64,000 bases of DNA, from positions 620,001 to 684,000 of the forward strand of contig JACKEJ010000008.1 of the NCBI GenBank assembly GCA_020633055.1, given 5' to 3'. The notes under the pieces are model-generated. The model did no database searches. It was not told the DNA's origin and was given only the letters and a program-made list of their open reading frames with translations. Position 1 is the stretch's first letter. The number at the start of each line of letters is the position of its first letter. This stretch comes from Sandaracinaceae bacterium. GTDB lineage: Bacteria; Myxococcota_A; Polyangia; Polyangiales; Houyiibacteriaceae. The translations under genes were made by a program, and so were the position numbers. Below, piece by piece: positions 49,401-56,656 of the stretch.

Positions 49401-51606
49401 CGCCGCTGACGATGTCCTCGCGCCCCTGGCCCGAGGCGGGCATGCCGCTCACCAGCTGCTCCAGCGAGACCATGATGCGGCCCAGCTGCCGACGGCGGAG
49501 CTCTTCGCGCGCGGCGAGTGGATCGCGCTGGACGCCGCGGCCCACGTTGCCCGAGAACCCGGTGCCACGCGGGTCCCACGGTGGCCGCTCCAGCGGCGCG
49601 GGCTCGTGCGGGATGGAGTCACGCGTGAGGGCAGCGGCGAGCGTCGCGCGCACCAACAGGGTGCCGCGCTCCTGGCGGTCCACGATGGCCGCGCGCAGGG
49701 CGTCTTGCATGACGGGCAGCGCGTAGTCCCGCTCGCCCCCGTGGGCGGCCAGGTCGCGGGCCACGAGCGTGGCCCACGCCTGGTTCGGGGCGGGAGGCGT
49801 GGCCTCGAGCGCCACCTCGGCGCGTGTGCCCACGTCGTAGACCTCTCGGTCACGCGACAGGCCGAGCGCGAACGCGTCGGCGTGCCGCACCAGCAGCGCG
49901 TCGTAGGCACCGACCCCAACGGCGACCACGCCATCGTCCTCGAGCGGGCCGCGTGCGTTGGCGGCCGCCACCGGGCGCGCCCGCACCCACAGCACCCCGA
50001 GCGCGTGCTCCGGCAGGCGCAGGGTGACGCGCGAGCTGCTGCGGTCGGCCCAGGCCGAGGCGAGCACCGTAGCGCCCGTGCGGCTGATGACCTCGACGAG
50101 CACGGCCGCGTCGCGCGCCGCGTCACGGCGGGCGAGGTTGACCTGCAGCTCGCCGCCCTGGTCCAGCACCACGGTCGCGACGCGGGGCACCACCAACGCC
50201 TCCCGGGCGACGGCCACGCAGGTCCGCGTCTGAACGACTCCGGCGCGCCGGCCCGTGGCGGCGGGAGGGGTGATGGCGACGTCCAGCAGCGTGGCCGGGC
50301 CGCTCGGACAGTTGTACCCGCCCGTCTGGATGGGCGCGACGTCCTGCAGCGCCAGCTCGATGGGCACCTCGATCAGGCCGTGAGCATCGGTGGTGGCGGT
50401 GTGGTGCCCCCCGCGTACGGCAGGCCCGCTGACCTCCACCGACGTGCCCGCCGGCGCGGGCTCCGACAGGGGGTCGCTCACGCGCAGGTAGGCGAACGTG
50501 GGCACGCCGGGGACCACCCCACCCGAGGCCGCGCGCACCTCCACCTGGAACTGGGTGCGGGCCAGGATGTAGGTGTTGCCGACGTGCAGGGCGCCGTGGC
50601 CGGGGTGCGTGATGCGCGCCGTCAGCTCCTGATGCGCGACGTCGCCCGACAGATAGCTCGGCGCCGCGAGCTCGAACGTGGCGACGCCGTCGTCATTGGT
50701 GACGACCTGCGCGGACTCCCCGCGCGGCTGGCTGATGGCCACCGCAGCTCCCACCACGGGCGCGCCGCTGGGCGTGTGGACGCTCACGCGGCCCGTGACG
50801 CGCTGCCGCGGACGCACCACGCGCTGGTCGATGGTCAGCTCGGCCAGGAGCCGCTCCACCGTGCGGCGTCCGACGACGAAGCCGCGTGTGCCGTTGAGCG
50901 TCTCGCCCTGCGGCAGCGTGACCTGCGCCACGACGTGATAGCTGCCGTTGCCCGCCGAGCTGGGAAGAGGCAGGTCCACGGTCACGGATCCGCTCGCGTC
51001 CGCGACGACACGGCGCTCGAGCAACGCGCGCCCGCCCGGATCGTTGATGGTCAACGCAAAGCTGGCGTTGGCGGCGGGCGCGCCGGTGCTCGCATGCCTC
51101 GCGAGGGCCAGCACGTGCACGGTCTCGCCCGCTTGGTAGAGGTCGCGGTCGGCGAGCACGTCGACCCGGTGCGCTTCGCGCAGCCGCACCCCGTGCTCGA
51201 ACCAGCGCCCAACCTGGCCTCCCACGCGGATCCGCAGCTGCAAGTTCGTCGCGGAGTGAGAGGGAGTGTTCACGGTGAGCGCGAAGCGTCCGTCGCGGTC
51301 GGCCACCGCGGTGCCGCGCGAGAGCACCGACCAGGTGCGCGACTCTTGGTCGTAGTGCCGCAGCTCGGCCTCGACCTCGCCCGGCGCGGGGCGCAGATCG
51401 TCCAGCCCGGAAACCCCATAGGCAACGCCCGAGAGCTGCAAGGGCTCACCGAACGCGACGTCCAGACGGCCCGAGAGCATCAGCTCCCACCCCCCTTGTT
51501 GGTCGGCCCGCGCGTGGTGGGGCGGCGTGGCGAGGCAGGTCAGCGCGAGGGCCAGGGCACCCAACAGCGGGCGCAACGAAGAACGCATTCGAGCCATGGA
51601 ACGCAT
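46444..51606 (-). CDS. Alpha-2-macroglobulin family protein lacking the thioester, with GspG-like insert
   Basis: Encodes 1720 residues. A signal (LLGALALALTCLATPPHHARA) is followed by MG domains with the MG2 landmark LADRDLYQAGETVHVLALARH (about 150-170). A GspG-like module near 740-900 includes LLDPWGRPFVFRRAG and WELVSAGPDGRAGNGDDVVNP. The A2M domain follows at about 1010-1110 (DFPATLFFVGRVALDGART, then PLADALTTYRVEAIAW), and a helical thioester-type domain without CxEQ. A2M proteins trap or guard against proteases; without a thioester, trapping would be non-covalent. AGGAG is seven bases before the ATG. The 344-bp upstream gap (51607-51950) holds no gene I can support. Confidence 0.88.
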   Translation of the reverse strand: MRSMARMRSSLRPLLGALALALTCLATPPHHARADQQGGWELMLSGRLDVAFGEPLQLSGVAYGVSGLDDLRPAPGEVEAELRHYDQESRTWSVLSRGTAVADRDGRFALTVNTPSHSATNLQLRIRVGGQVGRWFEHGVRLREAHRVDVLADRDLYQAGETVHVLALARHASTGAPAANASFALTINDPGGRALLERRVVADASGSVTVDLPLPSSAGNGSYHVVAQVTLPQGETLNGTRGFVVGRRTVERLLAELTIDQRVVRPRQRVTGRVSVHTPSGAPVVGAAVAISQPRGESAQVVTNDDGVATFELAAPSYLSGDVAHQELTARITHPGHGALHVGNTYILARTQFQVEVRAASGGVVPGVPTFAYLRVSDPLSEPAPAGTSVEVSGPAVRGGHHTATTDAHGLIEVPIELALQDVAPIQTGGYNCPSGPATLLDVAITPPAATGRRAGVVQTRTCVAVAREALVVPRVATVVLDQGGELQVNLARRDAARDAAVLVEVISRTGATVLASAWADRSSSRVTLRLPEHALGVLWVRARPVAAANARGPLEDDGVVAVGVGAYDALLVRHADAFALGLSRDREVYDVGTRAEVALEATPPAPNQAWATLVARDLAAHGGERDYALPVMQDALRAAIVDRQERGTLLVRATLAAALTRDSIPHEPAPLERPPWDPRGTGFSGNVGRGVQRDPLAAREELRRRQLGRIMVSLEQLVSGMPASGQGREDIVSGDGARQRFRPDVLEHLHQQRSGPDYRTLGGETMTVAMLSEVDPSFGFDAVARRVARTKLLGLMVAITAFSNPDDETAARASAGVPPEQWLSRLVQLGAIDPGALLDPWGRPFVFRRAGTRRPPVMLSDRAPGWELVSAGPDGRAGNGDDVVNPFSRVVPQGTIYAVASGEDTLMRRLALLAPGPETLTRMYTAYTTMSQEARDEEQGETMTASSTEYDFDDEMAPAEEAMAEAYGVGGLGLRGSGSGGGGMGYGRASMASRSAALAGLAMDEPAAQPAAPPPVVGGSTLASMGERIREDFPATLFFVGRVALDGARTPVTVPLADALTTYRVEAIAWTASGFLDNARTTLRVDQSATVDTPVPNAAVVGDVVRFPVRVANRTSEPMSVLVDVTSEGVEVVAPAATPLTVPPRDAAETTLEMRLPVAGEGHLVVRAVRADTRAPLDAVRRPLAVRADARLVHLTQQVLMGPGESLQVDVPADASERGPGELRVASGVAMFGGFTTPDRFDRGWARRMAGLDLPNDDRQVARDVLQAERDGAERVIGGDPSRLARAVSTLWQDGSTSDMVLARGLRAITRVTEGESADPSRVATRCNVLLGLVPAARAGGRTALQEDLRGLVGLLRAAVGDGAARLDERQGPTELSCAAAALALTRGDQADARAAELLRRTGAFMVVMGDGILVEDPNRDGTIARTLPTAYTALAMIGQDRGPAALRFLRAQAEVADAVRNSAAQAPSVAALAMLTDGVPDRLGATLDGRALEVRSEDGAHVAVLEGIGRPGHHTLTVDAPVLALVYLDVRYGRPWTAEPERPMPVDIEVQGELGARDTRAGLSLTLRNRMPRSLAQGVAEIDLPAGVELDQPTREALASRVRSVTQLGRTLVLQLRPLAAGGSLTLPLPIRYSVSGQLRGLGVSVYDENVRGGTLRPAAVLPSRALSVPDSGPEPEQAEPGGHEPPGPPPIPPPIPLPRPIEVLSPVAVLNSAEVRP

Positions 51607-51950
51607 CGAGGTCTCCTAGGAGCGGGTCTTGTCGTCCCCCCAGAGGCCCCGGGGCGGGGCAGGGACGCGGGCGAGGGTATCAGGATGAAGGCAGAGGCGG
51701 GTGGGACACGCACAGCCGACGCTGCATTGGGTCTCGACACGCGCGGCACGCAGAAGTTCCCGCGTGGTTGGACGCTCACGAGCGTGCGTCGACGTTTGTC
51801 GTCGACGATCACCAACGAAGAGCGCGCGAGTCCCGCGCGTTGGGACCTTCTTCCCCCAGCGCGAACGCGTCACGCGCCGAACCCCACGCCCCTCGAGCGC
51901 GAGGCCGCGGGGGGCCACGCCGGATGTGACGTGGCAGGCAGCGCGGCACG

Positions 51951-52883
51951 TCAGCCCGTTGTGGTGAGCAGCGGCGAGCCGCCATCGAAGCCCGGCAGCT
52001 TGAAGACGCGCGCAGCGTTCCGCCAGAGGAACCCGGCGCGTTGTTCGTCGGACAGCCCGAGCGTGTCCAGCTTCTCGAGACACCTCGCGGGCGCGATCAT
52101 CGGCCAGTTCGAGCCGAACAGCACGCGCCCAGCGCCAGGGCCACGCATGAACGACACGAAGGCGGGGGGAAGTCGGTGCACGGCGTACGCCGACGTGTCC
52201 ACGTAGAAGTTGGGGTACTTGAGGGCGAGCGAGACCACCTCGTCGATCCATGGGAAGCCCACGTGCCCGCCCACCACCACGAGCTCGGGGAAGTCGAGGA
52301 GCACGTCGTCGAGATACGGGATGAGGCGTCCTGGCTCCGACCGACAGAGGGGGCCGGTGTGACCGATCTGGGTGCAGAAGGGTACCCCCGCTTCGATGCA
52401 CGCCGCATAGACGGGGTAGAAGCGGCGATCGTTGGGCGGGAGGTCCCACAGCCAGGGCAAGACACGCACCCCCACGAACGGACCCCGCTCGGCACGACGC
52501 CGCACCTCGCGCACAGCGTCCATCGGCCGCGACAAGTCGACCGACGCCACGCCTCGGAGGCGTTCGGGTGCCTGGGCTACCTGCTCGGCCACCTCGTCGT
52601 TGCTGATGAGGCTCCCACCTGGCCCGTGCCACGCCGACAGCAGCGCCACCGTCACGTTGGCGGCATCCATGGCAGCCAGCGTCGTCGCCACCGTGGGCAG
52701 CACCGACTCGTGATCCTGCTTGGTCCAACGCAGCAGGGTCTCGAGCCACGGCGCGTTTGCCATGCGGGGTGTCAGCACCTGAGCCCATGCATCGATGGCT
52801 CTCGTCGCGAGTCGGTCCATGAGACGGAGCGTGCGGGAAGCGGGCCACGGCGCCAAGCTCGACGACGCCAAACGGGGCATCAT
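51951..52883 (-). CDS. Amidohydrolase-2-like protein with altered metal site
   Basis: Encodes 310 residues. The barrel resembles ACMSD-type amidohydrolases: VASVDLSRPMDAVREVRR, GVRVLPWLWDLPPNDRRFYPVYAACIEAGVPFCTQIGHTGP, LVVVGGHVGFPWIDE and RVLFGSNWPM. The two later histidines are present, but the N-terminal HxH that binds the metal reads IDAWAQV and the usual Asp in GSDWP is Asn. Relatives with a WxQ motif are known in this superfamily, so it may be a distinct subgroup rather than a dead enzyme. The start may instead be the Met at about 52820. Confidence 0.75.
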   Translation of the reverse strand: MMPRLASSSLAPWPASRTLRLMDRLATRAIDAWAQVLTPRMANAPWLETLLRWTKQDHESVLPTVATTLAAMDAANVTVALLSAWHGPGGSLISNDEVAEQVAQAPERLRGVASVDLSRPMDAVREVRRRAERGPFVGVRVLPWLWDLPPNDRRFYPVYAACIEAGVPFCTQIGHTGPLCRSEPGRLIPYLDDVLLDFPELVVVGGHVGFPWIDEVVSLALKYPNFYVDTSAYAVHRLPPAFVSFMRGPGAGRVLFGSNWPMIAPARCLEKLDTLGLSDEQRAGFLWRNAARVFKLPGFDGGSPLLTTTG

Positions 52884-52986
52884 GCCGAGGACTCGGACGA
52901 TCGGCGATGCGCGTAGGATCGCGACGGCGCCGAGAACGGTCGTGCGGACCGACTCGGCGGACGTCGCGTGTGTCTCGCGCCCGCGC

Positions 52987-55686
52987 TCACAACGAGAGCA
53001 GACCCGGCCAACGACGCATCCACTCGCGGCGCCGCGCGAGCTCTTGCCACACCGGGTCCTCTGCGACCACGCGCTCGGAGCCGTCGAGGATGCGCTGGAG
53101 GTCGGTCTCGACGCTCGCCGTCACCGCAACGTCCTCGACCACCAGCAGCAGCTCGCTCTCCCAGTAGCCGGCGGTGATGTCCAGGTTCGCGCTGCCGAGC
53201 GCACAGACGCGCCCGTCCACGCACAGCAGCTTGGCGTGCACGTGCGAGCGCACGGGCCCGATGGCCGGGTCCCACGTCGGCTGGGGCGGGACGGCGAACT
53301 GATAGGCCTCCGCGCCGGCCGCGATGAGCGCGTCCATGCGCGAGTGCACCAGCTCCGTGGCGGCGGCGCGGGCGGAGACCCACGGCCCCTCGAAGGGCGC
53401 GCCGCCATGACTCGGCGTGAGGTGGCCGAAGAGCGCGCGCACCGCGACGCCACGCCCGAGGGCCTCGAGCAGGGCGTGCTGGATCTCGAGCAGCAGGGGA
53501 AAGCCGTTCACCACGGTCAGCCGCTCGCGCGCCCCGGCGATCAGCGCGAGGTAGGCCTCGAGCGTGTGCGCGTCCCGGAGCCCTCGATGAACGACGACGC
53601 GCGCGGCCGTGGGCCCCGCAGGCGCGACCTCGCGCAGCTCGAAGGGCTCGCCGCCCGCGGAGGTCCACGCGTCCGAGAACGAACGCTCGAGCTCGACGAC
53701 GGCGGGGCCACGCACGCGCGCGCCCGCGTCCAGCCAAGGGACGTCACGCCAGGTCGACGCCGCCGTGAGCGGGACCTCGGCGAAGTCGGTGTAGTACTCG
53801 CGCGAGAGGTTGCGGCCACCGAGCAGCGCGAGCTCACCGTCCACGACGACCAGCTTGCGGTGATCCCGTTGCTTGATGTCGGCGAGGGAGGGGACGCCTC
53901 GGATGGGGCGCCACGCGCGGAGCTCGACTCCGGGGCACGCGCCCAAGCGTGCGAGCAGGGGGTTCTCGACGCCCAACGACTCGTGCAGCGCGTGGAGAGA
54001 GTCGACGAGGACCCGCACGGTGACCCCCCGGGCCGCGGCCTCCGTCAACGCGGACTCCACGGCGCGCCCCACCTCGTCGTCGTCCGCCATGTAGACCTGC
54101 AGGTGCACGCGCTCCGCGCTCGCCCGAATGGCGTCCACGAGCCACTCGCGCGCCTTCCGGTTGTCGAGCTCCACCTCGATGGCGTTGCTCACCAGGCGCG
54201 CGGCCCCCGTCGTCGCCTCGAGGCGCGAAGGGCGCGCGTCCGGGTCGGCGTCGGCCCAGGTGGCACCCCGGAGGTGCGGCGCGAGCTCGTTGGCACGATA
54301 CGCACCGAAGCCCAGCGTGGAAGGGCGCGCGCCCTCGCGAATCACCACCGCGGCGACGGGAAACCCCGCCCCGCGCAGGCGTGCGCCGACCCGCGCGAGC
54401 CGCACGTTGTCGAGCGACTCGGACACGTCGTGGGCGGCCCCCTCGTTCAGCACGAGGCTCGCGTCGACCACCCGCTGTGGGAGCGCGGCCGCGCGCGCTC
54501 GCTCACGGATGGACTCGGCGCTGCGCGTCGGCCGGAGTCGCACGGCCACGAAGTCGTACCCCTCCGCGAGCGGCGTGAGCGCGGCGAGGGACCCGTCACC
54601 CAGCTCGGCGTCGTACAGCACCAGGGGCCGCGTGCCGGGACGCAGCACGGCGACGCGCAGCTCGACCGCCAAGAGGGGGTCCACGTGCTCCACGCCCTCC
54701 CGCCGCAGCACCCCGAGAGACGTGACCGTCGCCGCGGGGTCGAGCGGAGGGAGCTCGGCGCGACCGTCGCGTGTGCGCACCACCGCGAGCACCTCGCCGT
54801 GCGAGATGAAGGCCACCTCTTGGTCCAGGATCGGGGAGCGACGCCCGAGCCCGAGCGCGTACTCGAAGAGCGTCCGGAGGGGCCCGCCGTCGTCGAGCAG
54901 ATCGGGGCCGTCGATGCGCCCCGAGAGCGCGCTCCGCGCCACGTCCGCCGGGGGCAGGAGCAGCGTCGGCAGGGGCAGCGCGGCGCTGAGCAGGAGGTCC
55001 ATCGGGAAGCGCGCGAAGACCACGAGATCGATGGGCGTCTTCGGCAGCTCCTCTTGCAGCCAGCGCCGCGCGGAGCGCTGGTCTGGCGTCACGAAGGTCA
55101 CGCGCGCCTCGACCCCCGCGATCTCCCGCACCTCCTCTTCGCTCGGGGCCGCGACGCCCGGCGGCAGGAGCACCGAGGCGTGCTGGGTCGCGTCGCTGTG
55201 GTCCCGCAGGAACGTGGCCATCGCGGGTCGGCCCCCATCCCCCAGCGCCACGCACACCAGCTCCCGAGGCGGACGGCAGCGCGCGGGCTCGAGCGCGTCG
55301 GGGACGCACAGGATCGCGGTCTGTGCACGCCGGCGGAACTCGGCCGTGACGCCGACGGCGTCCGGGTGCGGGCCGACGACGAAGAGATCGGCTGCGTGTG
55401 CTTCGGCGAGCTCGGCGAGCAGGCCGTCGCTGAGGTGCGAGACGAGCTCGAGGCTCACCTCCGGGGCCACCGAACGCGCCGCGACCCGAAGCGCGTCGAC
55501 GGCGCCGTCGACCGACTCGCGCGGGTCGCGAAGGGCCGCCCCGAAGAGCCAGGCGAAGCGCGGGCTGGGGGTCGTCGCGATGATCCGGAGCACGTCGACG
55601 TCGGCGAGCGCCGCGCGCATGAACGCCAAGGTGGGCGCCGCGTCACGGTCGAGCTCGACGAGCAGGAGCGGCCTCCGGAAGCGCAT
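52987..55686 (-). CDS. Universal-stress-like domains fused to a two-HKD phospholipase D
   Basis: Encodes 899 residues. Residues 1-130 look like a universal stress protein (HUP) domain (PLLLVELDRDAAPTLAFMRAAL; DLFVVGPHPDAVGVTAEFRRRAQTAILCVPD), and a second similar unit may follow to about 240. A middle region of about 270 residues is unassigned. The PLD part has two active sites, QRDHRKLVVVDGELALLGGRNL (about 609) and HVHAKLLCVDGRVCALGSANLD (about 817). It could hydrolyse or transfer phospholipid head groups. ATG 55686 is preferred to a TTG one codon earlier. It follows the metallophosphoesterase stop by three bases, so they form an operon. Confidence 0.85.
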   Translation of the reverse strand: MRFRRPLLLVELDRDAAPTLAFMRAALADVDVLRIIATTPSPRFAWLFGAALRDPRESVDGAVDALRVAARSVAPEVSLELVSHLSDGLLAELAEAHAADLFVVGPHPDAVGVTAEFRRRAQTAILCVPDALEPARCRPPRELVCVALGDGGRPAMATFLRDHSDATQHASVLLPPGVAAPSEEEVREIAGVEARVTFVTPDQRSARRWLQEELPKTPIDLVVFARFPMDLLLSAALPLPTLLLPPADVARSALSGRIDGPDLLDDGGPLRTLFEYALGLGRRSPILDQEVAFISHGEVLAVVRTRDGRAELPPLDPAATVTSLGVLRREGVEHVDPLLAVELRVAVLRPGTRPLVLYDAELGDGSLAALTPLAEGYDFVAVRLRPTRSAESIRERARAAALPQRVVDASLVLNEGAAHDVSESLDNVRLARVGARLRGAGFPVAAVVIREGARPSTLGFGAYRANELAPHLRGATWADADPDARPSRLEATTGAARLVSNAIEVELDNRKAREWLVDAIRASAERVHLQVYMADDDEVGRAVESALTEAAARGVTVRVLVDSLHALHESLGVENPLLARLGACPGVELRAWRPIRGVPSLADIKQRDHRKLVVVDGELALLGGRNLSREYYTDFAEVPLTAASTWRDVPWLDAGARVRGPAVVELERSFSDAWTSAGGEPFELREVAPAGPTAARVVVHRGLRDAHTLEAYLALIAGARERLTVVNGFPLLLEIQHALLEALGRGVAVRALFGHLTPSHGGAPFEGPWVSARAAATELVHSRMDALIAAGAEAYQFAVPPQPTWDPAIGPVRSHVHAKLLCVDGRVCALGSANLDITAGYWESELLLVVEDVAVTASVETDLQRILDGSERVVAEDPVWQELARRREWMRRWPGLLSL

Positions 55687-55689
55687 CAA

Positions 55690-56607
55690 TCAGTCTCCGA
55701 GGCGCGCGATCGGCACGCGCACGAGGTCCAGGGTGGCGGGGTCGAGCACGCGCGCCTCGATCGTGCGGACGCCGCCGGCGTCGTCGATCTCGTAGAGGTT
55801 GAACCCGGCGCGCACGGTATCGCTCGGGTGATCGAGCGCCGCCCCGCTGGCGCTCACGACGTCGAGCGCCCCCGTGCGGGTCCCGAGCCGGCCTTGCTGG
55901 CGGAGGTGCGTGTGTCCGAACAGCACGAGCCCACGCGCCTGTTCCGCCAGCACATCCCGGAGCGCCGCGGCGTCCACCAGGCCGTCCAGCAGCTGGAGCG
56001 GCCGCGGCCTCTCGTCCAACGGCGGGTGGTGCACCAGGATGACCGGCGTGCGCGACCTGACCTCCGGGTGCGAGAGCACGCGTCGTAGCGCGACGAGCTG
56101 TTCGTGCCCCAGGTAGCCCGCGCTGACGAACGGAGGGCGCGGCACCGCGCTCGACAGGGCGATGAACGCGACGGGCCCGCGGAGCTTCACGCACGGAAAG
56201 TCGCCTGGCTGCAGCTCGACACCGATCTCGGGCAGGTCCGTCTTCAGAAACGGAGCGAAGTGTCGGTGGAAGCGCCCATGATGGTGCAGCGTGGGCAGGT
56301 AGACGTCGTGGTTGCCGGGCGCGACCGTGACCTCCGCCGAGCGACTCAGCTCGGTCAGCAGCCGCGTGGCCTCGCGGTACTCGCTCTCGTGCGCGAGGTT
56401 GGTGATGTCACCGGTGACCACGACGTGGTCGGCGGCAGCGCCCGCGGCCTCGAGCACCCGCAGGAGGTAGTCCCGCCGGTGGACGCGCCCTCGGCTCAGC
56501 ATCAGGTTCACCTGCCCGGTGATGCGCTTGTTGAGCACCACGCGCCGCCACTCGACCCCAGTCGGTGACAGGACGTGCAGGTCCGAGACGTGCGCGATGC
56601 GGAACAT
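55690..56607 (-). CDS. Calcineurin-like metallophosphoesterase
   Basis: Encodes 305 residues. All five phosphoesterase motifs are present: HVSDLHV (9-12), VVVTGDITNLA (about 65), VAPGNHDVYL (about 96), ILVHHPPL (about 192) and LVLFGHTHLR (about 230), giving a two-metal site. This class includes cyclic nucleotide and phospholipid-related phosphodiesterases such as CpdA/Icc and GpdQ. The substrate is unknown, but co-transcription with the PLD fusion favours a lipid or phosphodiester pathway. No ribosome binding site; TACAGT lies eight bases before the ATG. Confidence 0.9.
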   Translation of the reverse strand: MFRIAHVSDLHVLSPTGVEWRRVVLNKRITGQVNLMLSRGRVHRRDYLLRVLEAAGAAADHVVVTGDITNLAHESEYREATRLLTELSRSAEVTVAPGNHDVYLPTLHHHGRFHRHFAPFLKTDLPEIGVELQPGDFPCVKLRGPVAFIALSSAVPRPPFVSAGYLGHEQLVALRRVLSHPEVRSRTPVILVHHPPLDERPRPLQLLDGLVDAAALRDVLAEQARGLVLFGHTHLRQQGRLGTRTGALDVVSASGAALDHPSDTVRAGFNLYEIDDAGGVRTIEARVLDPATLDLVRVPIARLGD

Positions 56608-56615
56608 GCGGGCGT

Positions 56616-56621
56616 ACTGTA
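56616..56621 (-). promoter_or_regulatory. Candidate -10 box, leaderless start of the metallophosphoesterase gene
   Basis: TACAGT on the minus strand ends eight bases before the ATG at 56607. Confidence 0.4.
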
Positions 56622-56656
56622 GGCCCGATGGACGATGGATTCACGTCGGACCGGGG

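Noticed and set aside
46444..51606. Thioester (CxEQ) site in the alpha-2-macroglobulin protein
   Set aside because: No GCxEQ-like motif found in either large protein on reading through the helical C-terminal region.
46549..52206. A very long open frame on the plus strand (about 1885 codons) antisense to the A2M genes
   Set aside because: Its translation is His/Arg/Gln-rich low complexity with no domain; it arises because high GC at third positions of the minus-strand genes removes stop codons on the other strand. The minus-strand proteins have signal peptides, ribosome binding sites and recognised domains.
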